The notes under the pieces: model-generated
Database searches by the model: none
Seen by the model: only the letters and a program-made list of their open reading frames with translations
What the model was told of the DNA's origin: nothing
Position numbers and translations under genes: made by a program
In this document: positions 9,181 to 18,200 of the stretch, piece after piece
How the letters are laid out: every line of letters begins with the position of its first letter
Position numbering within the stretch: position 1 is the first letter of the stretch
Source: an uncultured Bacteroidales bacterium
GTDB taxonomy: Bacteria > Bacteroidota > Bacteroidia > Bacteroidales > UBA932
Reading direction: 5' to 3'
DNA: 64,000 nt
NCBI GenBank assembly: GCA_944326265.1
Contig: CALVDE010000002.1
Location: 186,001 to 250,000 of the forward strand

Positions 9181-9960
9181 ATGAAAGAAGTGACAATAGC
9201 CGTACCGATATATCTGGAGACCATGTCAGACATGGAGCGCATCTCCTTCGAGCGTCTGCGGAAGGTGCTCGGACACTACAGGACAGTCATAATAAAGCCT
9301 GACTCGCTCGACCTTAGCGGTCTTCTGTCCGAATGGCCCGGCCTGGAGACCGAGAGCTTCGACGACCGGTTCTTCAAGGGTGTCTCCGGCTATAACTCAC
9401 TGATGATGTCAGAAGAGTTCTACAGCCGTTTCCAGGACTCGGAATACATCCTGATATACCAGCTGGACGCATACGTTTTCAAAGATGAGCTTCATTACTG
9501 GTGCTCGCAGGGATACGACTATGTCGGAGCCCCGTGGATACCCAGGATGATCCACCGCTGCGCGGTAATGCGCCTGGCGGCATGGGCCAAGAAGGTACAC
9601 TGCAACCGCACCGGCAAGCCCAACCGCCATATCGTCCGGTACAAGGTAGGCAACGGAGGTTTTTCGCTCAGGCGCGTGGACTCACACCTGAAAGCCGTCC
9701 GTCAACTGAAGGACACAGTAGACAGGTTCCTGGCCTCGCCCGGACATCCCAATTTCAATGAAGACGTATTCTTCTCCCTGGAAGTCAACCGGCACGGCCT
9801 GAATTTCAGATATCCCGACTGGAAAGAGGCACTGCGCTTCAGCTTCGACATGCATCCACGCGCATGTTTCATCTACAATCACAGACAGCTTCCGTTCGGC
9901 TGCCACGGCTGGTACAAAAAAAAGGCCCGGAAATTCTGGGCCTCATTTATCCTTCGATAA
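9181..9960 (+). CDS. DUF5672 family protein (putative glycosyltransferase)
   Basis: A 259-residue protein starting at ATG 9181; the longer frame from 8992 would overlap rplI and its terminator and was rejected. The motifs YILIYQLDAYVFKDEL, GYDYVGAPWIP, VGNGGFSLRR and NEDVFF identify DUF5672, a family common in Bacteroidota and linked to polysaccharide or LPS synthesis. The LDA and NEDVF acidic motifs resemble nucleotide-sugar and metal-binding residues of GT-A transferases. Donor and acceptor cannot be predicted. It stands alone between two terminator-separated units, convergent with the hydrogenase-like gene. Confidence 0.8.
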   Translation: MKEVTIAVPIYLETMSDMERISFERLRKVLGHYRTVIIKPDSLDLSGLLSEWPGLETESFDDRFFKGVSGYNSLMMSEEFYSRFQDSEYILIYQLDAYVFKDELHYWCSQGYDYVGAPWIPRMIHRCAVMRLAAWAKKVHCNRTGKPNRHIVRYKVGNGGFSLRRVDSHLKAVRQLKDTVDRFLASPGHPNFNEDVFFSLEVNRHGLNFRYPDWKEALRFSFDMHPRACFIYNHRQLPFGCHGWYKKKARKFWASFILR

Positions 9961-9969
9961 CTTCTTCCG

Positions 9970-11451
9970 CTACTCAGGCTTGTTCTCTGAACGGCGGGAA
10001 GCATAGGTGTCGTCGATAGTGCCGAGCTCGGTGTTGTACTGCTTCTTGCCGGAGACTGCGTCGTTGTATGTGCAGGGTCCGGAGATACAGCCGTCCGGGC
10101 AGACCATCATCTCCAGGAACTGTGCCGGAGCCTTCTTGGTCTTGGCGTAGGTCTTGAGCAGGGCGATGTTCTTCTTGTCCATGCCGGCCACCTTGAGGAA
10201 ATTGACATCCTCACCGAGGAATGCCTGGACGGCACCGGCCACTCCACCGCTCTGACCGAAGGCATGGGCCTCCTTGACGGAAAGATATTCCACCTTGTAC
10301 GGCTCCACCTTATCGAAATCTATATCATATCCTGAAAGCACGCTTCCGAGCTCCTCGAATGTCATGACGTAATCCACATCGGGATTCTCCTTGGCCTCCT
10401 TGCGCTTGGCTATGCAAGGACCGATGAACACCTGCTTGGCATCAGGGAATTTTTCCTTGATTACCTTGGCTGTGTAGTACATCGGAGAGCCTGATGCCGA
10501 TACGAAGGGAGCCATATCGGGGATGTGCTTCCTGACGAGCTGGATATATGACGGACAGCAGCTGGTCGTCATGAAAGGCTGCCCCTCCTGAAGCTTCTCC
10601 TTAAGCTCTACCGCCTCGTTGGAGACCGTGAGCATGGCGCCTTCGGCAACCTCCACCACCGCCGAGAAGCCGATGGCCTTGATTGCACCGTAAAGTTTCT
10701 CCTTCGTTGTATTGAACTGACCCAGAATAGAGGGTGCGACCATTGCGACCACAGACTGTCCGGCCTGGATGCTGTTCAGCACATCGAAGACCTGGGATAT
10801 CTCGAATATCGCACCGAAAGGACATGCGTTCAAGCACTTGCCGCAGTAGATGCACTTGCTCTCGTCGATATGCTCCACTCCGTACTCATCTTTGGATATG
10901 GCCTTTACCGGGCAGGCCTCCTCGCAGGGAACCGGCACATATACGATAGCGTGATAAGGACAGCTCTGATAGCACTTGCCGCAGTTGATGCAGAGATCGT
11001 GATCTATCACAGCCTGGCCGTGATTCTTCTTGTCGTGGGTAATGGCGTGCTTGGGGCAGTTCATGGAGCAGCTGCGGGCCACGCATCCACGGCAGAGATT
11101 GGTAATCTCGTAGTTGGTCTTCACGCACGACGAACATGCCTCGTCTATGACGCACATGATATTGTCCTTCTGCTCCCTTTCTCCGCTGACGACTCTGCGG
11201 GCATAATCCGACAGAGGGGTCAGCTCGTCCTTCTCGTCGTTCATGTCATAACCGAGCAGAGGAAACATCTTGTATTTCCACACAGCCCTTTCCTTATGCA
11301 CACAGCACCTTCCGAGCACCTCGGATCTGCGGGGGCTGAGCTCGATAGGCAGCCTGTCTATCTCCGCGCAGAGCCTGTCTTCCTTCCATTTATGAACCAT
11401 CATCGCCAGCAGTTTGTGGCGCACGATCATCACATTATTAGTAAAAGCCAT
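9970..11451 (-). CDS. Monomeric [FeFe] hydrogenase-like iron-sulfur protein (group B type)
   Basis: A 493-residue protein from ATG 11451; the upstream extension to 11589 has no credible start and overlaps the promoter. The N-terminal third holds Cys-rich ferredoxin domains (LCINCGKCYQSCP, CIYCGKCLNACPFGAI). The C-terminal half has the three H-cluster motifs: TSCCPSYIQ, IGPCIAKRKEA and EMMVCPDGCISGPC. That is the cytosolic [FeFe] hydrogenase fold, most like stand-alone group B enzymes of anaerobes, which oxidise or produce H2 with ferredoxin. No partner subunits or HydEFG maturases are in the window, so catalytic competence depends on genes elsewhere; a sensory role is possible. Confidence 0.8.
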   Translation of the reverse strand: MAFTNNVMIVRHKLLAMMVHKWKEDRLCAEIDRLPIELSPRRSEVLGRCCVHKERAVWKYKMFPLLGYDMNDEKDELTPLSDYARRVVSGEREQKDNIMCVIDEACSSCVKTNYEITNLCRGCVARSCSMNCPKHAITHDKKNHGQAVIDHDLCINCGKCYQSCPYHAIVYVPVPCEEACPVKAISKDEYGVEHIDESKCIYCGKCLNACPFGAIFEISQVFDVLNSIQAGQSVVAMVAPSILGQFNTTKEKLYGAIKAIGFSAVVEVAEGAMLTVSNEAVELKEKLQEGQPFMTTSCCPSYIQLVRKHIPDMAPFVSASGSPMYYTAKVIKEKFPDAKQVFIGPCIAKRKEAKENPDVDYVMTFEELGSVLSGYDIDFDKVEPYKVEYLSVKEAHAFGQSGGVAGAVQAFLGEDVNFLKVAGMDKKNIALLKTYAKTKKAPAQFLEMMVCPDGCISGPCTYNDAVSGKKQYNTELGTIDDTYASRRSENKPE

Positions 11452-11485
11452 AAGATAGTTATAATCTGTTGTTACAAAAACGCTG

Positions 11486-11493
11486 CAAAAGTA
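11486..11493 (-). promoter_or_regulatory. -7 box of the hydrogenase-like gene
   Basis: On the minus strand TACTTTTG is a perfect TAnnTTTG; the -33 position reads TTGG instead of TTTG. The predicted leader is about 30 nt. Confidence 0.6.
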
Positions 11494-11504
11494 ATATAAT
11501 ATCC

Positions 11505-12527
11505 TCAATCTCCAATTTTTCCGTAAGGATATCTGAATCCTTTCAGTGCAAGAGCCGCCATAGTGACTCCGGGACGCGGCACAGGACACACTTGGGCTGT
11601 CCTGACGACACTCCGGCGCATCCTGCGGAAATCACCGTGGGCCCTCACTACGGCCTTGAAGAATGAGAGTTTCCCGGTCAGCAGATACAGGCAGGCAATG
11701 ATACCGTCTATGCACATCCTTGAGAAAACAATCCGCCCACGGGCACCGTCAGGAAGATTCTTGTACATCATCAGCAGGTTGTTGCGGAAGTTAAGGTACA
11801 GCTTGCGGGGCGAGTTGTTGGGCAATGTCCCTCCCCCGACATGATAGACCCTGGAAGAAGGCACCGCCCATATCTCCCAGCCGGCAAGCTGAGCCCTCCA
11901 GCACAGGTCTATCTCCTCCATGTGCGCGAAAAACGACTCATCCAGCCCTCCCGACTGCTTCCATAGCCCGGAACGGATCATAAGAGCGGCACCGGAGGCC
12001 CAGAACACCCGGCACGGAGTATCGTACTGTCCCGTATCCTCTTCTACTTTGGAAAGGATACGGCCCCGGCAGTAGGGGAAATACCATCTGTCCACGAATC
12101 CGCCGCAGGCTCCGGCATGTTCAAACATCGTCCTGCGGTCATAGCTGAGAATCTTGGGCGCACATGCTCCGCAGCGTGGATGCGAGTCCATAAAATGCTC
12201 CAGTTCCCCGAGCCAGCCGTCCGTAACCTCTATGTCGGAGTTAAGCAGCAGATAGTAGTCAAACTGCGCCCCGGACCGCTCAATCTCGGCGAAGGCCCTG
12301 TTGTAGCCTCCCGTAAAGCCGTAGTTGCGGTCCATGCAGACAAGACGGACCTCTCCCCCGGGCCACGTCTCCCTGAGCCACTCCACAGATCCGTCCTGAG
12401 AACCGTTATCGGCCACATACAGGGCAGAACCGTCTGAAAAGTCAGTACGTGACAGTATCAGCGGAATGAACTTACGCATGAAATCCATTCCGTTCCAATT
12501 GAGTATGACTACCGCCGTCGAAGACAT
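11505..12527 (-). CDS. Family 2 glycosyltransferase
   Basis: A 340-residue GT-A fold protein. AVVILNWNG at the N terminus, VADNGSQDGS and LLLNSDIEV (the DxD-type motif) form the nucleotide-sugar site. FFAHMEEIDLCWR is the typical ED-containing catalytic/acceptor segment of rhamnosyl/GlcNAc-type GT2 enzymes. I use ATG 12527; a GTG at 12539, immediately after the murF stop, is an alternative adding four residues. It is the last gene of the patatin-flippase-dut-murF operon, suggesting a cell-surface glycan. Donor and linkage unknown. Confidence 0.88.
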   Translation of the reverse strand: MSSTAVVILNWNGMDFMRKFIPLILSRTDFSDGSALYVADNGSQDGSVEWLRETWPGGEVRLVCMDRNYGFTGGYNRAFAEIERSGAQFDYYLLLNSDIEVTDGWLGELEHFMDSHPRCGACAPKILSYDRRTMFEHAGACGGFVDRWYFPYCRGRILSKVEEDTGQYDTPCRVFWASGAALMIRSGLWKQSGGLDESFFAHMEEIDLCWRAQLAGWEIWAVPSSRVYHVGGGTLPNNSPRKLYLNFRNNLLMMYKNLPDGARGRIVFSRMCIDGIIACLYLLTGKLSFFKAVVRAHGDFRRMRRSVVRTAQVCPVPRPGVTMAALALKGFRYPYGKIGD

Positions 12528-12539
12528 AATCAGCCGCAC

Positions 12540-13871
12540 CTATAATAAATCTTTCAGTGAAGGCAGACCGACAGCATTGGAGCCCTTCATCAATATCGAC
12601 ATCCCTTCCGCCGGCTCTTTGGCGAGAACCTCACGGGCCTCAGCGACATCGTGGCAGAACCTGAAACGCGCATCCCCAGCCACAAGGCATACAGCCGCCG
12701 CTTTCTCAAACTCCTCCCCTACGAAGACCGCTCTCTCACAGTCCTTCATAGCCGCCACCGTCTCCATCACCTTCCGGTGCTCGTCCGACGAATCCGGGCC
12801 GAGTTCCAGCATCTGCCCCAGAATCACCATCTTGTGAGGAAAGCGCGAAGCGGAGAAATTGTCCAGCGAGGCTTTCATGCTCGATGGATTGGCATTATAG
12901 GTATCCAGCACCAGCAGATTGCGCTCCGTCCGCTCCAGCTGCGAGCGGAGATTGGCAGGCACGTATGCCTCCACAACCGCAGCGGCATCCTTCAAGGCTA
13001 CGCCGAAATACTGTCCCACGCACAGAGCCGCCATCACATTGGGAGCATTGTAAGAGCCTATGAGGCGGGTATTGACACGCAGCATTCCTTCTCCGCCCGG
13101 CACATCCAGCCTCAGATAAGGCTCTTCGGCAGTCACCGGCAGGATCTCCACTCCAGCAGACTCCACTCCGTAACGCACAGTCCGCAGATCAGGCCGCTGA
13201 GAGGCCATCGCACAGAGATTGATGTCATCCGCATTGAGGAAAGCGGTATCCGCTGTCCTCTGAAGATAGTCGTACAGCTCTCCCTTTGCCCTCTTGACTC
13301 CGTCGAACGAGCCGAATCCCTCTATGTGCGCCTTGCCCACATTGGTTATAAGTCCATAGTCCGGAAGCGCGATCGAAGCCAGTGCGGCTATCTCCCCGGG
13401 ATGATTGGCTCCCATCTCCACCACCGCCACCTCTGTCCGCTCCGTAATGCGCAGCAAGGTGAGCGGCACCCCGATGTGATTGTTCAGATTGCCGAGTGTG
13501 GCCGTCACGCGGTATTTTGCAGAGAGCACGGAACAAAGAAGCTCTTTCGTGGTGGTCTTGCCGTTGGTTCCGGTCAGACCGATAACGGGTATGCGGAAAC
13601 GGGAACGGTGCATCCTGGCCAGAGTCTGCAGGGCCTCCAGAGTATCATCCACCACTATGAACTTGCCGCCGTCGGCAAACCCGCTGTCCCTGGACACCAC
13701 CGCATACGCCGCGCCCTTGTCCAAGGCCGGCTGAGCAAACCGGTTCCCGTCAAAATTGTCTCCGCGCAAAGCGAAGAACATCGCTCCGCTATCTATACTG
13801 CGGCTGTCGGTAGAGACCCCGCTGCTGGAGACAAATGCATCGTACAGCCTGTTTTCCAATTCTCTGTTCAT
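12540..13871 (-). CDS. murF: UDP-N-acetylmuramoyl-tripeptide--D-alanyl-D-alanine ligase
   Basis: A 443-residue Mur ligase that adds D-Ala-D-Ala to the UDP-MurNAc tripeptide in the cytoplasm. The N-terminal domain has VSTDSRSIDSGAMFFAL; the ATP site is GLTGTNGKTTTKE (about residues 98-110); LGNLNNHIGVPL, VVEMGANHPGEI and the C-terminal DTYNANPSSMKAS are MurF-specific. ATG 13871 is preferred to the TTG two codons upstream. It sits 8 bp after dut and directly before the glycosyltransferase on the minus strand. Length is within family range. Confidence 0.96.
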   Translation of the reverse strand: MNRELENRLYDAFVSSSGVSTDSRSIDSGAMFFALRGDNFDGNRFAQPALDKGAAYAVVSRDSGFADGGKFIVVDDTLEALQTLARMHRSRFRIPVIGLTGTNGKTTTKELLCSVLSAKYRVTATLGNLNNHIGVPLTLLRITERTEVAVVEMGANHPGEIAALASIALPDYGLITNVGKAHIEGFGSFDGVKRAKGELYDYLQRTADTAFLNADDINLCAMASQRPDLRTVRYGVESAGVEILPVTAEEPYLRLDVPGGEGMLRVNTRLIGSYNAPNVMAALCVGQYFGVALKDAAAVVEAYVPANLRSQLERTERNLLVLDTYNANPSSMKASLDNFSASRFPHKMVILGQMLELGPDSSDEHRKVMETVAAMKDCERAVFVGEEFEKAAAVCLVAGDARFRFCHDVAEAREVLAKEPAEGMSILMKGSNAVGLPSLKDLL

Positions 13872-13879
13872 ACACAAGA

Positions 13880-14314
13880 TTATTTTCTTCCTGTTGATCC
13901 GAAACCGCCCTCTCCTCTCGCGCTCTCCTCCAGCACCTCGACCTCATCCCACTGCACCTTCTCATGACGGGCCACCACCATCTGAGCTATACGCTCTCCC
14001 GGATTGAGGGTGAACGGTTCGTTGGAGAGGTTGACCAGTATGACCTTGATCTCTCCACGGTAATCCGCGTCGACGGTTCCCGGAGTGTTGACCAGGGAGA
14101 TGCCGTGCTTTATGGCCAGGCCGCTGCGGGGACGTATCTGTGCCTCGAAACCGGCCGGCAGCTCGATATACAGGCCCGTAGGCACGAGTTCCCGCTGGAG
14201 AGGATTCAGTGTCAGAGGCTCAGAAATGCTGGCTCTGAGGTCCATGCCGGCGGACTGCTCAGTAGCGTATGCCGGCAGCGGAAAGGGGGATTTATTGACT
14301 ATCTTGACTTTCAT
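13880..14314 (-). CDS. dut: dUTP diphosphatase
   Basis: A 144-residue trimeric dUTPase with all five motifs: [18 protein letters not shown], the uracil-binding [14 protein letters not shown] hairpin, GERIAQMVV and the C-terminal [10 protein letters not shown] arm. It cleaves dUTP to dUMP and PPi, keeping uracil out of DNA. Its start lies 23 bp inside the end of the upstream flippase gene, a tight operon arrangement. Confidence 0.97.
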   Translation of the reverse strand: MKVKIVNKSPFPLPAYATEQSAGMDLRASISEPLTLNPLQRELVPTGLYIELPAGFEAQIRPRSGLAIKHGISLVNTPGTVDADYRGEIKVILVNLSNEPFTLNPGERIAQMVVARHEKVQWDEVEVLEESARGEGGFGSTGRK

Positions 14315-15800
14315 CTGTTATTGGTTTATGTCGTCTGAAATGTTTTTCGATATAGAAGAGACCCGCAAGGTACACACCTATCAGCATGGTGCGGACGGCC
14401 AGGGTCCAGCCGGAAGGAATCGTATCCGGCATGACCAAGTCAAGGAAATACAGCACAAGACCCAGAAGTATGACACCGGTGATTCTGCCCCACCGGTACG
14501 GTATGGGATAATGCTTGCGGCCGAGCAGAACACTGAGCACCAGCATCGTCAGATAGCTGAAGAAATGGCCCCACGCGGCGGCGTGATAGGAGTACACCGG
14601 CAGGAACACGATATTGATCACGGCTGTCACCACCAGTCCGGCCGCTGTGATGTAGATGGCGAAAGAGGGACGGTCCGAGAGCTTGTACCACATCGACACG
14701 TTGAAAAGCATACCCATCATCATGTAGGCCAGCAGCATCACAGGCACTATGTCCATGCCCTCCCGGAAGTCGCTGCCCACGATGAGCTGTATGATGTCCA
14801 GGTAGAAAGTCACACCCAGGAAAATCAGCATACAGAACATTACGAAATACTCCATCACCGAGGCATAGACCCGCTTGAAGTCCTTCTGGCGGGTATTGGA
14901 GAAGAAGAACGGCTCGGCTGCGAAACGGAACATCTGCACGAAGAGGCTCATGATTACGGCCACCTTGACAGCCGCCTGGTACACGCCCAGATCAGCCCTC
15001 CAGAGACTGTCGTCCACGTTGAAGAAACGGAAGAGGATACGGTCCAGGAAGTCGTTGATTACTCCCGGAAGACCGGCCACCATCAGCGGCAGGGAGTAGC
15101 GCAGCATGTTTTTCAGAGTCCTGCGGTCCACTCCAAGACCCAGCCGCAGCATCTCCGGAATGAACAGAGCGAAGCACAGCACGCAGCTGACCAGTATGGA
15201 GAATATCGGATAGGAGAAATCCGGAACAGCGGGAATCAGCCCGGAGAGCAGATTGTCCGGATGCGCGGCGGCATACCCGGGGTACCACAGGAAGAGCAGC
15301 AGATTGGAACCGGCCTCGGCAAGTATTTTCACCACCTTGAATATGGCGAATCTCCAGGCGCGGTTCTCCTGCCGCAGCTTTGCGAACAGTATGGCCGTGA
15401 AGCAGTCGGAGAAGAGAATGACACCTATGTATATATAGATGTTCCAATATCCTCCGTAGCCCATCCGCTCTGCCAGTCCCCGGCCGAAGAGAATCATCAG
15501 CAACAGGAATACCGCCGATACTGTAGAGACTGCGGCCAGAGCCCCGGAAAATACCCGGCGCGGCTCATAGCCCTCCTTGCTTGCGAAACGGAAGCATCCG
15601 GTTTCCAGTCCCATGGTCAGCAAGACCTGAAAGACCGCGATATAGGACATGAACTCCGTCAGCACCCCGTAGTCCGATGTGGACAGAGTGTAGGTGTACA
15701 GGGGCAGGAGCATGTAGTTCAGGAAACGGGCCACGATGGTGCTGGTCCCGTAGATGGCCGTCTGTCCGGCGAGCTTTCCCAGTATCTGTCTCATTCCCAT
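14292..15800 (-). CDS. Polysaccharide flippase (MOP superfamily, Wzx-like)
   Basis: A 502-residue integral membrane protein with about 14 hydrophobic segments and the N-terminal signature [17 protein letters not shown] typical of Bacteroidota oligosaccharide flippases. It would move undecaprenyl-linked glycan units across the inner membrane. It sits 13 bp after the patatin/Omp85 gene and overlaps dut. The operon also contains a GT2 transferase and murF, so a surface glycan or peptidoglycan-related substrate is plausible, but MurJ-like activity cannot be excluded from sequence. Confidence 0.85.
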   Translation of the reverse strand: MGMRQILGKLAGQTAIYGTSTIVARFLNYMLLPLYTYTLSTSDYGVLTEFMSYIAVFQVLLTMGLETGCFRFASKEGYEPRRVFSGALAAVSTVSAVFLLLMILFGRGLAERMGYGGYWNIYIYIGVILFSDCFTAILFAKLRQENRAWRFAIFKVVKILAEAGSNLLLFLWYPGYAAAHPDNLLSGLIPAVPDFSYPIFSILVSCVLCFALFIPEMLRLGLGVDRRTLKNMLRYSLPLMVAGLPGVINDFLDRILFRFFNVDDSLWRADLGVYQAAVKVAVIMSLFVQMFRFAAEPFFFSNTRQKDFKRVYASVMEYFVMFCMLIFLGVTFYLDIIQLIVGSDFREGMDIVPVMLLAYMMMGMLFNVSMWYKLSDRPSFAIYITAAGLVVTAVINIVFLPVYSYHAAAWGHFFSYLTMLVLSVLLGRKHYPIPYRWGRITGVILLGLVLYFLDLVMPDTIPSGWTLAVRTMLIGVYLAGLFYIEKHFRRHKPITDESQDSQ

Positions 15801-15813
15801 AATCCCGCCTGAT

Positions 15814-18147
15814 TTAATTCTTCAGTCCGTGCTCCCTGAATATCAGGAATCCGATGTTGAACGAAGGATACCACTTCGCTTTCTCTGCCTTGTCATAGTA
15901 GGCGCAGGACAGGGAGACAGGCCCTATAGGCGACTGCCACACAAGGGCCGCATTGCCGACGAATCCGCCGCGCGGAAAAGGATCCGAGTACTCGTATCCG
16001 CCGGCGGCAGTCTGCACCAGCGACCTGTACGGCTGGAAATATCCTCCGGCCAGATGCAGGAAGACAGTCGGCGTGAACTTTATTATGGGCGATATCGTGA
16101 GACCGGCATATATCGGTGCCCTGTAGGCTCCGAGCATCAGAGTCCTGCTGTGGAGAGTCGGCTGGAACGCCGGCATGGCCACCATGGTAGAGGTGTAGTC
16201 GGCCAGATCGAGCGGAGTGGAGAAGGTCACGTCCAGATAATAGCCCAGAGAGAACCATTTGGACAGCTCGAAATAGTCCTCGAGATTGATCCGGGCCAGG
16301 AAAGTGTTCTTAAGCGGAGTAATCACCTTGCTGCCCTCCGGGAATATGGTACCGTCCTCGTGACGCTCATGACTGAGGATGTACCTGATCTCAAACAGTC
16401 TCCTGCTGCCTGACGAGGGATACATGTTGTAATCGAGCGTAGTCTGGGCCATCTTGAGCCTTGCTGTCAGATATGCCAGACGGGTGACATCCCTCTCGTC
16501 ATACTGAGTGTAGTTCTCTGCCGGGTAGTAGTCGTAGCGGTTGAGACCGACAGTGGCTCCGAATTCGAGCAGTATGCTGCTGTTGTAGGATATGGGCGTT
16601 CCCATGTTGACGGTCAGATAGGTCTCGTTCTCCCGGATATAGCTTGAAAGCGAGTTGGAGAACAGGATGCCCTGGCTGCTGCCGAAATAGTCGAACTGAT
16701 GCACGTTGAGCATAACCTCGTAAAGGAACAGCGGTTTTATTCCTATGTGCTGGCGGTAGTAGAGTCCCAGGCCGGTGAAAAACTGCCCTATGTCAAGATT
16801 GACCGCCGCATTCCACGGATGCCTGGAAAAATGGGTGTGCGACAGGCCCACGAATCCCTGCATGAGGGATGTGGAGGATATGTTGCCGCCTACCGAGAGC
16901 GAAAGTACGTTCTTGGGGACAGTCTGGAGATTGAGGGTGAAAAGAGAGTCCCGGTTGATCGTCGCGGTAGGGAACAGCGACTGTATGGCGTTGGTGGAAA
17001 GGATGCGGTAGTATCCCCTCTTTGCTTCGTTGAACGAGAACGTATCCTTGCGGTCGGTGATGGTTCCGGAAATATACTTCTTCTGCTCCGGAGACAACGG
17101 ACCGTTCACGCTCACCGAATCAAACTTAAGCTCGCGGCACTTCTGCCTGAAGGCTATGCGCATCGAGTCCACCTGCCCGGGAGTCCTCCGCCTGGAAATC
17201 CTGGATCGGATACTGTCCATATATGTCATGGCCGTATCGTACCCCTTGCGCACAAGCTCGTCTATCTTGTCGAACTCCAGAAGGGAATAATCATATATTC
17301 CGGATATCAGGATACCGTCCTCCTCGGGGATCTCATAGTCAGTGTCCACGGTCATTATGGTCTCCAGCTGCTTGTACAGATCCTCCTGGTCAGCCCCTAT
17401 CCGTTCACCCTTGACGCATTTTACTCCTATGATTATATCCGGACTGTACCTGTCCCGCATTTCCTCCCAGGGGAAATTGTTGTAGAAACCTCCGTCGAAA
17501 AGCAGGGTCGAGTCTATTACTATCGGCTTGAAATAAGCCGGGAATGTCATCGAGGCCCGGATGGCCGAGCCCAGGTCTCCGCTGTCCGAGATATACTGAC
17601 GCTTCCGGAGCACATCAGCCGACACGCAGAAAAAGGGAACCATGAGATTGTCGAAATCGTAATCAGCTGCTGCAGACGCTCCAGCGAACATCTGCACGAA
17701 TGCGATGTCCATGGGGAAAGGAGACACCAGACTCGTCGGCAGGGTCAGCTTCACCTTGCGCCTGCCCTTCTCCAGTTCCTTCTCATCCCACTTAAGATTG
17801 ATCTTGATCATGGCAGGAGTGGGATATCCCGAATAAAGATACGTGCGGAACTCCTTCTCTCCCTCTCCGCTGTACCACGCCCGGAACTCCCTGGTCTTCA
17901 TCAGGGCTATCATTTCATCCGGAGAGAGACCTATGGCATAGAGACCGCCTACTATAGACCCGATGGAAGTCCCGGATATGTAGTCGATGGGTATTCCGTT
18001 CTCCTCCAGAGCCTTTATCACTCCTATATGGGAAAGGCCCTTGGCTCCGCCGCCGCTGAGCACCAGGCCCACCGACTGTCCCTTCGCTTCAGGAACGGCG
18101 AGGAACAGCAATAAAGCAAAAATTATTGAGATTTTCCGGAACACCAT
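15814..18147 (-). CDS. Patatin-like phospholipase with C-terminal Omp85-type beta-barrel
   Basis: A 777-residue protein starting at ATG 18147 (better than 18171, as it begins a signal peptide and lies downstream of a perfect promoter). The patatin domain (about residues 24-310) has the oxyanion SGGGAKG (31-37), the nucleophile elbow GTSIG (S61) and the catalytic DGG in LLFDGGFYNNFP. A POTRA-like linker (about 330-400) leads into a beta-strand-rich C-terminal half ending LSCAYYDKAEKAKWYPS. This is the layout of type Vd autotransporters such as PlpD and FplA, placing a phospholipase A at the cell surface or periplasm. First gene of a five-gene envelope operon. Confidence 0.87.
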   Translation of the reverse strand: MVFRKISIIFALLLFLAVPEAKGQSVGLVLSGGGAKGLSHIGVIKALEENGIPIDYISGTSIGSIVGGLYAIGLSPDEMIALMKTREFRAWYSGEGEKEFRTYLYSGYPTPAMIKINLKWDEKELEKGRRKVKLTLPTSLVSPFPMDIAFVQMFAGASAAADYDFDNLMVPFFCVSADVLRKRQYISDSGDLGSAIRASMTFPAYFKPIVIDSTLLFDGGFYNNFPWEEMRDRYSPDIIIGVKCVKGERIGADQEDLYKQLETIMTVDTDYEIPEEDGILISGIYDYSLLEFDKIDELVRKGYDTAMTYMDSIRSRISRRRTPGQVDSMRIAFRQKCRELKFDSVSVNGPLSPEQKKYISGTITDRKDTFSFNEAKRGYYRILSTNAIQSLFPTATINRDSLFTLNLQTVPKNVLSLSVGGNISSTSLMQGFVGLSHTHFSRHPWNAAVNLDIGQFFTGLGLYYRQHIGIKPLFLYEVMLNVHQFDYFGSSQGILFSNSLSSYIRENETYLTVNMGTPISYNSSILLEFGATVGLNRYDYYPAENYTQYDERDVTRLAYLTARLKMAQTTLDYNMYPSSGSRRLFEIRYILSHERHEDGTIFPEGSKVITPLKNTFLARINLEDYFELSKWFSLGYYLDVTFSTPLDLADYTSTMVAMPAFQPTLHSRTLMLGAYRAPIYAGLTISPIIKFTPTVFLHLAGGYFQPYRSLVQTAAGGYEYSDPFPRGGFVGNAALVWQSPIGPVSLSCAYYDKAEKAKWYPSFNIGFLIFREHGLKN

Positions 18148-18149
18148 AT

Positions 18150-18157
18150 TATCTTTG
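18150..18157 (+). promoter_or_regulatory. -7 box for the PPIase gene
   Basis: TATCTTTG is a perfect TAnnTTTG; ATG 18190 follows 32 nt later. The -33 region (TTGA) is a weak match. It lies within the leader of the divergent patatin transcript. Confidence 0.6.
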
Positions 18158-18168
18158 TAAAATTGATT

Positions 18169-18200
18169 CAAAGATAAAGAAACATCGGTATGAAATCAAA
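18169..18200 (-). promoter_or_regulatory. Promoter of the patatin-to-glycosyltransferase operon
   Basis: On the minus strand, -33 TTTG (18200-18197), 20-nt spacing and -7 TATCTTTG (18176-18169), a perfect match. The -33 element lies inside the first codons of the divergent PPIase gene. Confidence 0.82.

Noticed and set aside
14085-15812. Plus-strand open frame (575 codons) opposite dut and the flippase
   Set aside because: Gln/His/Glu-rich shadow translation that crosses two real genes.
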